Shown here: positions 8,153-14,760 of the stretch, piece by piece
Layout: each line of letters starts with the position of its first letter
How positions within the stretch are numbered: position 1 is the first letter of the stretch
DNA from: a virus
Length of the DNA stretch: 55,561 bases
Direction: 5' to 3' (one strand)
IMG/VR virus record: IMGVR_UViG_3300025112_006453
Span: 1-55,561 of that record
Translations under genes and position numbers: made by a program
Notes under the pieces: generated by a model
The model's database searches: none
Told to the model about the DNA's origin: nothing
The model's input: only the letters and a program-made list of their open reading frames with translations

Positions 8153-8799
8153 TGAAAGTCCTTATATGCGGTAGAGGCGAATCTCTAAAATACTATAAAA
8201 AGCTTAAAGACAAAAAATTTGATTATATATATTTGATAAACGATTTTAATATTTTTATACGTCAGGACGCCGAACTATTATCTTTTTTTCAAGCCAATAA
8301 GAATGCAAAAATAATACAACAAGTTAATATATGCATCACAGGAGTTGATAGTTTTTTGTTGAAAAATTTATCTATACATGAATGCCGCGTAGCACGGTGC
8401 CCTCACATACCAGGTAGTTCTCATTGGGTCGATGACAAGGCGGACACAACAAAGTTTATGAGACAAGGGCTTGATATAGAGGTTAAGCCATACCCGTCTT
8501 TGTTAAGGAACCACATTGTTGATCTAGAAGTATCTAATTCTTTGCCCGTTGCAATAATAGATGCAGCAATTACCAAAGGATGTGAGGAAGTTACCGTGCT
8601 AGGAGCAGATTTTTACGAAACAGGATACTATTTAAATGCGCCGCAAAATTGGACTACTGAAAATACGAAGCCTACCCAAGATAGGCTTAAGAGCGGGATG
8701 ACCAGGGTGTGTAAAGAGTTTTCAGATGTGCGATTTACATTTTATACTTATTCGTCATATAATAGTGGTTTACATAATTGTAATTTTATAAAATTATAA
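8152..8799 (+). CDS. GT42-like (sialyltransferase-type) protein
   Basis: This 215-residue protein has the same outline as the Campylobacter CST-type GT42 sialyltransferases. VLICGRGESLKYYKKLK at 3-19 matches the glycine-rich CMP-binding start (IAGNGPSLKN in CST). FDYIYLINDF follows at 23-32. SNSLPVAIIDAAITKGCEEV (128-147) then VLGADFYETGYYL (149-161) match the family's second conserved block ending in GIDFYE. The catalytic histidine seen late in CST enzymes is not obvious here: the corresponding stretch reads TKPTQDRL. That leaves open a related MptE/DUF115-like fold or an inactive form. The genes directly downstream encode CMP-sugar and nonulosonate synthesis, which supports the sialyltransferase reading. 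Confidence 0.55.
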   Translation: MKVLICGRGESLKYYKKLKDKKFDYIYLINDFNIFIRQDAELLSFFQANKNAKIIQQVNICITGVDSFLLKNLSIHECRVARCPHIPGSSHWVDDKADTTKFMRQGLDIEVKPYPSLLRNHIVDLEVSNSLPVAIIDAAITKGCEEVTVLGADFYETGYYLNAPQNWTTENTKPTQDRLKSGMTRVCKEFSDVRFTFYTYSSYNSGLHNCNFIKL

Positions 8800-8816
8800 C
8801 TAAGTTAATAAAAAAG

Positions 8817-8845
8817 TCGACAAACAGCCTAAAGTGTGTTATATT
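8817..8845 (+). promoter_or_regulatory. Sigma70-like promoter before the neuA-neuB block
   Basis: A -35 hexamer TCGACA (8817-8822, five of six to TTGACA) is separated by exactly 17 bases from a -10 hexamer TATATT (8840-8845, five of six to TATAAT). It lies in the only sizeable gap of the sugar cluster (8800-8877). It would start a transcript near 8852 carrying neuA and all genes to about 13774. Neighbouring sugar genes overlap and show no such site. This is a prediction from sequence alone. Confidence 0.55.
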
Positions 8846-8863
8846 ATAGAAAAAGGATAAATA

Positions 8864-8881
8864 ATGGTATATGTTATATGA
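8864..8881 (+). other. Five-codon leader ORF coupled to neuA
   Basis: ATG GTA TAT GTT ATA TGA reads MVYVI. It has AAGG at 8853-8856, seven bases upstream, a better ribosome site than the real neuA start has. Its TGA overlaps the neuA ATG at 8878 as ATGA. Ribosomes finishing this leader could restart on neuA, as overlapping genes elsewhere in the window do. It may also be a chance ORF that decoys the ribosome site. Confidence 0.4.
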
Positions 8882-9543
8882 GTGCGATTAAAGATAACAA
8901 AGATAATTTATGGATCGTCATCCCCGCACGCCAAGGCTCCGTTGGATTTCCAAATAAAAATAGGCTACTTTTTGAATACACTGCTTTACAGATACCTGAA
9001 TACCTAAGAAAAAGAACGGTAGTAACAACAGACGACGATGTTTTAAAAAAAGAGGCATCCGCTTTTGGATTTATTGTTATCGACCGGCCTGAAATTTTGG
9101 CCACAGCTGAAGCAAGCACAAGAGACGCACTGGATCATGTAAAAGAATATTTGTGCATGTCTGAAAACGATGTTGTAATAATGCTATACTTAACCTTCCC
9201 GGAGAGAAGATTTAAGGATGTAGAAAAAGTGTTTGATTTTTATAAGGATAACGGTGCTAAAAGCGTGCTTTGTAAAAGCAAAGTAGACAAACATCCATAT
9301 TTGTGTCTATATGAGGAACCGGGCAACACCGGCAGACAGATTATAAGACACGATATGTACAGAAGACAAGATTACCCAAAGTGTTTCTTTGTGCTTCATT
9401 ATGTGACTATCTGCAAAGTATCAGAGATCGACAAATTAAACAAAAATCTTTATAATAACGACACACTATATTTTTCAATAGAAAGAAAGATAGACATTGA
9501 TGAACCAGAACATTTTGAGAAATGGAAAAAAGATGACTTTTAG
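8878..9543 (+). CDS. neuA: CMP-nonulosonate (CMP-sialic acid) synthetase-like cytidylyltransferase
   Basis: From the ATG at 8878 the protein has 221 residues. The upstream GTG at 8836 in the same frame lies inside the predicted -10 region and has no ribosome site, so I rejected it. IPARQGSVGFPNKN (15-28) is the CTP-binding loop of NeuA-type enzymes (usually PARxGSKxIPxKN). RTVVTTDDDVLKKEA follows at 46-60, RPEILATAEASTRDALDHV at 70-88, and the C-terminal ERKIDIDEPEHFEKW carries the IDIDxxxD ending typical of the family. The reaction expected is CTP plus a nonulosonic acid giving the CMP-sugar. The usual lysine of the loop is replaced (SVGF). The related KdsB/SpsF cytidylyltransferases remain possible, but the neighbouring NeuB makes NeuA most likely. 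Confidence 0.78.
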   Translation: MSAIKDNKDNLWIVIPARQGSVGFPNKNRLLFEYTALQIPEYLRKRTVVTTDDDVLKKEASAFGFIVIDRPEILATAEASTRDALDHVKEYLCMSENDVVIMLYLTFPERRFKDVEKVFDFYKDNGAKSVLCKSKVDKHPYLCLYEEPGNTGRQIIRHDMYRRQDYPKCFFVLHYVTICKVSEIDKLNKNLYNNDTLYFSIERKIDIDEPEHFEKWKKDDF

Positions 9544-10417
9544 CCCCTATAAAGATACTTTAAACTTGCCGTTTTTTATTGCCGAAATCGGTATTAATCA
9601 TAATGGCGATATAGAGATATGTAAGCAATTAATAGACATGGCCGTTGAGAGCGGCTGCAACGCGGTTAAATTCCAGAAGAGGGAAATCGATACCGTTTAC
9701 ACCCAAGAATACCTTGCATCGGCACGTCAGAGCCCATGGGGAACCACTCAAAGGGATCAGAAAGAAGGGCTGGAGTTTGGCAAAGCCGAATATGATGAAA
9801 TTGATCGATATTGCAAGAAAAAGGGCATCTTATGGAGCGCATCCGCTTGGGATACCCAGAGTCAGTATTTCTTGCGCGGGTACGATCTGCCCTTCAACAA
9901 GGTGGCTTCCGCGATGCTTACTCATCTTGAATTACTCAGGATAATTGCTGAAGAAGGCAAACACACTTTTATTTCCACTGGGATGTCTACCAGCGAAGAT
10001 ATTGAGAAGGCGTTAGCAATTTTCTGCACAGCTACGTGTCCTGTTACCCTCTTTCATTGTGTTTCGACCTACCCGTGCAAAGACGAAGATTGCAATATCA
10101 ACCTTGTCAAAAACCTACAGATTCAATACAACATTCCTGTGGGATATAGCGGTCACGAAGCAGGCATATTGCCTTCGCTATTGGCTGTAGCTGTTGGAGC
10201 GACTGCTTTAGAGCGCCACATCACTCTGGACAAAACTATGTATGGCTCAGATCAGTCGGCGTCTATCGAATGCGAAGCCCTACAAACACTAATTCGTGAA
10301 TCGCGACAAGTTACTAATACGCTTGGCACCGGACAAAAAGAATTCCTTCAGCATGAGATTCCCATAGCCGAGAAATTACGTTATTTTGAGGGAGGAAAGA
10401 GTGCGTCAGACGGATAA
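9533..10417 (+). CDS. neuB: Nonulosonate (sialic acid) synthase, NeuB-like, without SAF domain
   Basis: I chose the ATG at 9533 (294 residues, 11-base overlap with neuA, GGA about 8 bases upstream) over TTG 9497 and ATG 9500. The family pattern is clear: FFIAEIGINHNGDIEICKQL (14-33), NAVKFQKREID (43-53), an S-x-W-D segment, GYSGHEAGILPS (204-215) and ERHITLDKTMYGSDQSAS (227-244). NeuB/PseI/LegI enzymes join phosphoenolpyruvate to an N-acetyl hexosamine derivative to make a nine-carbon acid. The family usually has about 340-350 residues with a C-terminal antifreeze-like SAF domain. That domain is absent here, since the reading frame ends right after the TIM barrel. Which nonulosonate is made cannot be told. 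Confidence 0.88.
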   Translation: MTFSPYKDTLNLPFFIAEIGINHNGDIEICKQLIDMAVESGCNAVKFQKREIDTVYTQEYLASARQSPWGTTQRDQKEGLEFGKAEYDEIDRYCKKKGILWSASAWDTQSQYFLRGYDLPFNKVASAMLTHLELLRIIAEEGKHTFISTGMSTSEDIEKALAIFCTATCPVTLFHCVSTYPCKDEDCNINLVKNLQIQYNIPVGYSGHEAGILPSLLAVAVGATALERHITLDKTMYGSDQSASIECEALQTLIRESRQVTNTLGTGQKEFLQHEIPIAEKLRYFEGGKSASDG

Positions 10418-10760
10418 TATTTCCTTTGTACCCAAAGGATGGGGTTTTGAAAAATGGATTATAAATTGTGAAGAATATTGTGGAAAGCTGTTATACTTTG
10501 TGAAAGGAAAGCGTTGTTCGTGGCACTATCATAGGTTGAAAGATGAAGTTTTTTACGTACAGTCTGGTCGCATTAGGGTGAGATACTCGAACCGTGACGA
10601 TTGGAATTCGGCCGACTCGATCGTACTCGTCCCGGGCGACAACTTTCATGTAGCTCGCGGATTGCGCCACCAAATGGAGGCACTTGAAGATACGGAGTTG
10701 TTTGAGTTTTCAACACAACATTTTGATTCGGATAGCTACCGGATTAAGAAGGGCGATTAA
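10401..10760 (+). CDS. Small cupin-domain protein
   Basis: The GTG at 10401 is the likely start because GGAGGAAAGA lies directly before it; the TTG at 10386 in the same frame precedes that site. The protein has 119 residues and a single cupin fold. SWHYHRLKDEVFYVQSGRIR (40-59) supplies metal ligands H42, H44 and E49, and PGDNFHVARGLRHQMEA (78-94) supplies the second motif with H83. Single cupins next to neuB genes are often sugar isomerase or epimerase-like, or sugar-binding accessory proteins. The 17-base overlap with neuB indicates co-translation. The substrate is not known. Confidence 0.82.
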   Translation: MRQTDNISFVPKGWGFEKWIINCEEYCGKLLYFVKGKRCSWHYHRLKDEVFYVQSGRIRVRYSNRDDWNSADSIVLVPGDNFHVARGLRHQMEALEDTELFEFSTQHFDSDSYRIKKGD

Positions 10761-11086
10761 TGATAATTTATGTTGATATAGATGAAACAATTTGTCACTA
10801 CGAGGACCTTAGGGAATATCCCTTAGCGCTTCCTATTCTTGAGAATATCAAAAAGATTAACGACCTATACGACGCGGGACATACCGTTGTCTATTGGACC
10901 GCACGAGGCGCCAAAACGGGTATCGACTGGACGAAGCTTACCCACCAACAACTAAAGGATTGGGGCGCAAAGTACACCGACTGCTGCTTAGGCAAACCAG
11001 ACTACGATTTATTTATTTGTGATAAAGCTATAAATTCCAACTCTTTTTTTGAGAGTAGAGAAGAAAATTTTTATAATAGGCAATAG
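10760..11086 (+). CDS. Minimal HAD-superfamily phosphatase
   Basis: In these 108 residues IIYVDIDETICHYEDL (2-17) is HAD motif I with D6, D8 and T10. VVYWTARGAKTGIDW (44-58) is motif II with the threonine in TARG. GKPDYDLFICDKAINS (74-89) provides the lysine of motif III and the aspartates of motif IV. There is no cap domain, so this is a compact C0-type enzyme like those in capsule and phosphosugar clusters. It probably removes phosphate from a sugar-phosphate of the pathway. A polynucleotide phosphatase role is less likely given the neighbours. It overlaps the cupin stop by one base (TAATG). Confidence 0.78.
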   Translation: MIIYVDIDETICHYEDLREYPLALPILENIKKINDLYDAGHTVVYWTARGAKTGIDWTKLTHQQLKDWGAKYTDCCLGKPDYDLFICDKAINSNSFFESREENFYNRQ

Positions 11087-11108
11087 CCAGAATTTAAAAG
11101 GAGATAAA

Positions 11109-12068
11109 ATGAAGAAAATTTTTATAACAGGCATTAGTGGATTTATTGGAAAATACCTTTCCAAGAAATTAATTGAAGAGGGAGATTATGAAATCCATGG
11201 TCTGGTGGAAAAAGATCCCGACAGAGATCTTGGGTTTGAATATACCGCCTGGGCCGGCTCCCTAACGGACTTTGATTTAATTGGAAAATATTTGGAAGAG
11301 ATTAATCCGCACTTTATTATTCATCTCGCCGCACGTACCGAGGTTGAAAAAAGCTTTTATGATCCCATTCATTTCCAAACAGTTAACTACGATGGAACGG
11401 TCAACCTTATTGAAAAATCCAAGAATTTGTCTAATTTAGAGTTATTTGTTTTCTCTTCCACCATGGAAACGTATGGTGCGGTGCCAAAATCTGAATGGGT
11501 TGCGTTTGACGAAGACACTAAACAATATCCCAATGCTCCCTACGCTGTGGCCAAGATTGGGTGTGAGTACTATTTGAGATATGCGGAACGCTCCTATGAC
11601 TTTCCGTTCACAGCCCTTCGACAAACCAACACATATGGGAGATGGGATAACGACTTTTTTGTTGTAGAACAGATTATCACACAGATGCTCAATAACCCGG
11701 ACGAAATTAGCTTAGGTTATAGACAGCCGTATAGGAACTTTTTATTTATTGATGATTTAATCAACCTATACACCACTGTACTTAAAAATGTTGATTTGGC
11801 AAAAGGCGAGATCTTTTGCACTGGTCCGGACAACGCAATTCAGATAAAAGAACTTGCGGACGTAATCGGAGAGAAGCTCAACTGGAAGGGCAAGATTATG
11901 TGGGGGACGAAGCCCCCCCGAGCAGGAGAGATTTATTATCTTAATTCCACAGCAGAAAAGGCCCGAAGAATTTTAAATTGGGGTCCGGAAACTGACCTAG
12001 ATAGTGGGCTTGATAAAACAATCGAAATGTGGAGAGGTCGCATTTCGACGAAGGCCACTGATGGCTAG
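11109..12068 (+). CDS. NAD-dependent sugar epimerase/dehydratase (extended SDR)
   Basis: The ATG at 11109 follows a near-ideal site (AAGGAGATAAA) and gives 319 residues; the longer frame from 11049 overlaps the HAD gene and has no site. The features are ITGISGFIGKYL (6-17, NAD loop), IIHLAARTEVEKS around 75-87, FSSTMETYG around 113-121, the YAVAK catalytic Tyr-Lys pair around 142-146, and RQTNTYGRWD plus FLFIDDLINLY further on. This is the architecture of nucleotide-sugar 4,6-dehydratases and 4-epimerases such as GDP-mannose dehydratase-like enzymes. The exact reaction is undetermined; it should feed an activated modified sugar to the transferases. Confidence 0.85.
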   Translation: MKKIFITGISGFIGKYLSKKLIEEGDYEIHGLVEKDPDRDLGFEYTAWAGSLTDFDLIGKYLEEINPHFIIHLAARTEVEKSFYDPIHFQTVNYDGTVNLIEKSKNLSNLELFVFSSTMETYGAVPKSEWVAFDEDTKQYPNAPYAVAKIGCEYYLRYAERSYDFPFTALRQTNTYGRWDNDFFVVEQIITQMLNNPDEISLGYRQPYRNFLFIDDLINLYTTVLKNVDLAKGEIFCTGPDNAIQIKELADVIGEKLNWKGKIMWGTKPPRAGEIYYLNSTAEKARRILNWGPETDLDSGLDKTIEMWRGRISTKATDG

Positions 12069-12933
12069 ATGCTTGGTAACCGGACACAAAGGTTATATAG
12101 GGTCCAGATTATTTAAAAAATTGCAGGATCTTGGCCATGAAGTTGCGGGGATTGATTTGGAAGATAAAATTTCAAAAGACATCATATCTTATCTCAAAGA
12201 AGATAACGATGGTAATTTTCACCCTTACTATACTGCTTTTGAACCAGAATATATCTTTCATTTAGCATGTTGGCCTAGAATTGGATTCAGTCTAGAAAAC
12301 CCGGTCGAAACTATGCGAAACAATGTTATGGGGGGCACTGTTTTGTTAAACTTTGCCAACAAGATGGCGTCTGTTAAAAGGGTAGTCTATTCTTCTTCAT
12401 CATCGGTGGTAGGGAATGGTACCGGGCCTACTAATCCTTATGCCTTGCATAAATTAATAACAGAAAAAGAGTGCGGGATCTACTCTGAGGTTTACGGATT
12501 AGATACAGTATGTTTAAGATACTTTAATGTATATTCAGAAGATCAGCCGGCCGACGGTCCGTATGCGACAGCTATAGCTAATTGGATGCATACCTTGCGC
12601 GAAGGCAACATCCCGTTTATTACCGGCGACGGGGAGCAGCGCCGCGACATGGTGCATGTGGAGGATGTAGTATTAGCCAACATTCATTGTATGGAACATG
12701 CTGAGCGATTTGACGGAAAAGTTTTTGATGTGGGCACTGGTCAAAATATCTCTCTTAATGAAATTAAAAATATTGTTAAGAGGTATCATGACGTAAGATT
12801 TAACTATATCGGTCCTAGACCCGGCGAAGTAGCAACTACGTTGGCAGATACAGAACCACTTAAAAATTGTGGCTGGAAGGCGCAGACCTCTATAGCAGAC
12901 GGTATTGATGGGTGTTTTAATTTTGAAAAATAA
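12061..12933 (+). CDS. NAD-dependent epimerase/dehydratase (UDP-glucose 4-epimerase-like)
   Basis: The start at ATG 12061 overlaps the previous stop by eight bases and yields 290 residues. It has CLVTGHKGYIGSRL (4-17, NAD loop), IFHLACWPRIGFS around 64-76, YSSSSSVVGNG around 110-120, YALHK around 127-131 as the catalytic pair, and RYFNVYSEDQPADGPYA and RRDMVHVEDVVLAN, which match the GalE-like and WbpP-like branch. It is a second, diverged SDR directly after the first, so the two probably act in sequence on a UDP- or GDP-sugar. Its cofactor loop is GxKGxxG rather than GxxGxxG in the usual spelling, which is common for the family. Confidence 0.85.
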   Translation: MARCLVTGHKGYIGSRLFKKLQDLGHEVAGIDLEDKISKDIISYLKEDNDGNFHPYYTAFEPEYIFHLACWPRIGFSLENPVETMRNNVMGGTVLLNFANKMASVKRVVYSSSSSVVGNGTGPTNPYALHKLITEKECGIYSEVYGLDTVCLRYFNVYSEDQPADGPYATAIANWMHTLREGNIPFITGDGEQRRDMVHVEDVVLANIHCMEHAERFDGKVFDVGTGQNISLNEIKNIVKRYHDVRFNYIGPRPGEVATTLADTEPLKNCGWKAQTSIADGIDGCFNFEK

Positions 12934-13774
12934 TAAAACAATTGGTATTGTAGGTCAGGGTTTTGTTGGGACTGCTATTCGCGAGGGAATGAAAAAATAC
13001 TATAATATAGAAACATATGACAAGTATTTTGCCGATCGCTCAACTTGCAATAGTTTAGAGGAGTTATGCAGAAAGGCACAAATAGTATTTACGTGCTTGC
13101 CAACGCCCATGAAAAAAGACGGTTCATGTGACCTGTCCATTTTGGAAGACACGGTATATAAGATTAATCAGCTGGCTCTTAATAGTGTGGTGATAATAAA
13201 ATCAACAGTCATTATAGGCACCACGGCAAGACTGAATAACGAATGTAAAAATATAGATGTAGTTTTTAACCCAGAGTTTTTGACTGAAGCTAATTATATC
13301 GATGATTTTAGAAATCAAAATAGGATTATTATAGGCGGCCCGCGCCCAGCAACCACGCTTGTTAAAAACATGTTTCGAAAAGTCTTTCAAGAGGCGACGA
13401 TAGTTAAAACCGGCTCAAACACGGCTGAGGCCGTTAAGTATTTTACTAATTGTTTTTTGGCCACCAAAGTAAGCTTTGCTAATGAGTTTAAACAAATTTG
13501 TGATGAAACGGATGTTGATTACGATAAAGTAGTAGAATATGCCTTATACGATGGCAGAATCGGAAAGACTCATTTTTCTACTCCGGGCCCAGACGGCAAA
13601 AGGGGCTTTGGGGGCTCCTGTTTCCCCAAAGACTTAAATGCCCTGATGTATTATGCTAATATGTTAGGGATTTCGACAAGCGTTATGGAAGGCGCTTGGA
13701 ATAAAAACCTTGAGGTAAGGCCCGCAAAAGACTGGGAACTACTCATAGGAAGAGCAATTTCAAAAGACCAATAA
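12908..13774 (+). CDS. UDP-sugar 6-dehydrogenase-like protein lacking the C-terminal domain
   Basis: Starts possible are ATG 12908 (used here, 288 residues) or TTG 12923; neither has a clear ribosome site, and coupling to the preceding gene is likely. KTIGIVGQGFVGTAIREG (10-27) is the NAD loop. Then come CLPTPMK, IIKSTVIIGTT, VFNPEFLTEANYIDDF and RGFGGSCFPKDLNAL. C238 is the catalytic cysteine of UDP-glucose/GDP-mannose dehydrogenases. The protein ends about 50 residues later, whereas the family normally continues with a UDP-binding C-terminal domain (total about 400-450). It may be a reduced enzyme or need a partner. If active it makes an acidic (uronic) sugar nucleotide. Confidence 0.82.
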   Translation: MGVLILKNNKTIGIVGQGFVGTAIREGMKKYYNIETYDKYFADRSTCNSLEELCRKAQIVFTCLPTPMKKDGSCDLSILEDTVYKINQLALNSVVIIKSTVIIGTTARLNNECKNIDVVFNPEFLTEANYIDDFRNQNRIIIGGPRPATTLVKNMFRKVFQEATIVKTGSNTAEAVKYFTNCFLATKVSFANEFKQICDETDVDYDKVVEYALYDGRIGKTHFSTPGPDGKRGFGGSCFPKDLNALMYYANMLGISTSVMEGAWNKNLEVRPAKDWELLIGRAISKDQ

Positions 13775-13783
13775 GGAGAAAAA

Positions 13784-14002
13784 ATGAAGTTATCAAATCA
13801 AGCAATTGGCGCCCTGATGATGGCACTGCAGAAATCATTAATGGAACAAAGTGATATTGTTCCAGTTTTAATGGAAATGGATTTTCAAGTCGAGGCCCCG
13901 GAATCGGAGTCGCCGCAACGACACCTAGTCGTGATTAATCCGCCGGTTGTATCACTTGAAGGAGTGACCCCACCATTTACCATAGAAGAGGAGGAAGAAT
14001 AA
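13784..14002 (+). CDS. Small acidic-tailed phage protein, unknown function
   Basis: The protein has 72 residues with a strong ribosome site (AAGGAGAAAAA before the ATG). Residues 1-32 (MKLSNQAIGALMMALQKSLM and DIVPVLMEM) form one amphipathic helix. The middle has LVVINPPVV, and the end is a run of glutamates. Small proteins of this outline, helix then VxNPPxV then acid tail, occur near structural genes in T4-like marine phages, as far as I recall. No catalytic motif is present. It begins a cluster of five short genes ahead of the late sigma factor. Confidence 0.72.
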   Translation: MKLSNQAIGALMMALQKSLMEQSDIVPVLMEMDFQVEAPESESPQRHLVVINPPVVSLEGVTPPFTIEEEEE

Positions 14003-14004
14003 AA

Positions 14005-14184
14005 ATGGCTATGACAAAACGCAAAGAGAAAAGCACCCCAGCGCCCCAGGTAATGGGCGAACTGGCTGTTAGAGACCTTGTAGCGAGTATAGTGAGAGAT
14101 GCGGTTAGGCTGCAAGCAAGAGAATTAGAAAAGCATCTACAAAGTATTCATGAACGTCTGAATGTTTTAGAAAAAGTCCGTTAG
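14005..14184 (+). CDS. Small basic/helical protein, 59 residues
   Basis: The ATG at 14005 is preceded by AGGAGGAAGAATAAAA, one of the best ribosome sites in the window, and the frame is open to TAG at 14182-14184. The N-terminus is basic (MAMTKRKEKSTPAPQ). Residues 19-58 form a long predicted helix rich in Leu, Glu and Arg (ELAVRDLVASIVRDAVRLQA then ELEKHLQSIHERLNVLEKV) with heptad spacing suggesting a coiled coil. It sits two bases after the preceding stop and one base before the next start. Function unknown; oligomeric structural or scaffolding-type roles fit a coiled coil. Confidence 0.65.
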   Translation: MAMTKRKEKSTPAPQVMGELAVRDLVASIVRDAVRLQARELEKHLQSIHERLNVLEKVR

Positions 14185-14185
14185 T

Positions 14186-14434
14186 ATGCCCCGGTATACT
14201 TATCGGTGTACAGAATGTGAAGAATTGTCAATAATTTTTCATTTATCTAATGAACTAGAAAAGGAGTGTCCTAAGTGTGCCGCCTCAAACGGCCTCGTTA
14301 AGATGCTGTCTAGTTTTACTACCTCCCCAAAACACCATAATAAACTTAAAGTTGGTGAGACAACTGAAGAGTTTATACAAGAGGCGCGCGGGGAACTACA
14401 ACAACAAAAAAAAGAACTTGATGAAGGTAGGTGA
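14186..14434 (+). CDS. FmdB-type zinc-ribbon protein
   Basis: This 82-residue protein begins PRYTYRCTECEELSIIFHL, and CPKCAASNGLVKMLSSFTTS follows. The pairs C8-x-x-C11 and C28-x-x-C31 form the zinc ribbon of the FmdB putative regulatory family (PF09723), whose members start MPxYxYxCxxCG and end with a short alpha-helical tail. The C-terminal part (EEFIQEARGELQQQKKELDEGR) is a charged helix. FmdB-like ribbons occur in many T4-like phages, where their exact role is not settled; nucleic-acid or RNA polymerase interaction is a reasonable idea given the gp55-like gene nearby. Confidence 0.78.
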   Translation: MPRYTYRCTECEELSIIFHLSNELEKECPKCAASNGLVKMLSSFTTSPKHHNKLKVGETTEEFIQEARGELQQQKKELDEGR

Positions 14435-14760
14435 TGCTGATCTATATAATACTAACAATATCAATAATAAGTAATATACTATTATTTTGGTACGTAGCCA
14501 GATTGCTGAGAAAGTTTATTTTCATATCTCAGAATATGGCTGACTTGTTTCTTATAACAAAAGCGTTTCAAGTTTTTACAAAATCCTTGTTTAGTATGAA
14601 TTCTTTTAATGGAGAGCCTATAATTGAAGAGCTCATTTATAAAATAAAAGAGGTAAATGAAGAAATAGAGGATTTTAGGAGTATTTTTGAATATTCAATA
14701 GACGCAGAACTAGAGGAAGAACTTAATGCCGCCGAAGAAGAAGCGCAAGAAAAGCACTAA
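14434..14760 (+). CDS. Membrane-anchored acidic phage protein
   Basis: The ATG at 14434 overlaps the FmdB stop (TGATG), with AAGGTAGG upstream; the GTG at 14431 in the same frame is an alternative one codon earlier. The 109-residue product has a single N-terminal transmembrane helix (about residues 2-20, LIYIILTISIISNILLFWY) followed by basic residues (RLLRKF), which predicts the rest is cytoplasmic. The remaining 80 residues are helical and become strongly acidic near the end (DAELEEELNAAEEEAQ). No known domain was recognised. It overlaps the late sigma gene by 35 bases in another frame. Confidence 0.66.
   Translation: MLIYIILTISIISNILLFWYVARLLRKFIFISQNMADLFLITKAFQVFTKSLFSMNSFNGEPIIEELIYKIKEVNEEIEDFRSIFEYSIDAELEEELNAAEEEAQEKH

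Noticed and set aside
8856-8863. GATAAATA, similar to the T4/cyanophage late promoter TATAAATA
   Set aside because: It would place the transcript start almost on the neuA ATG and overlaps the leader ribosome site; probably chance in A/T-rich DNA.
8836-8877. GTG at 8836 as the start of neuA
   Set aside because: It overlaps the predicted -10 box and has no ribosome site; the cytidylyltransferase domain begins after the ATG at 8878.
10386-10400. TTG at 10386 as the cupin start
   Set aside because: The sequence GGAGGAAAGA that forms the ribosome site lies after it and directly before GTG 10401.
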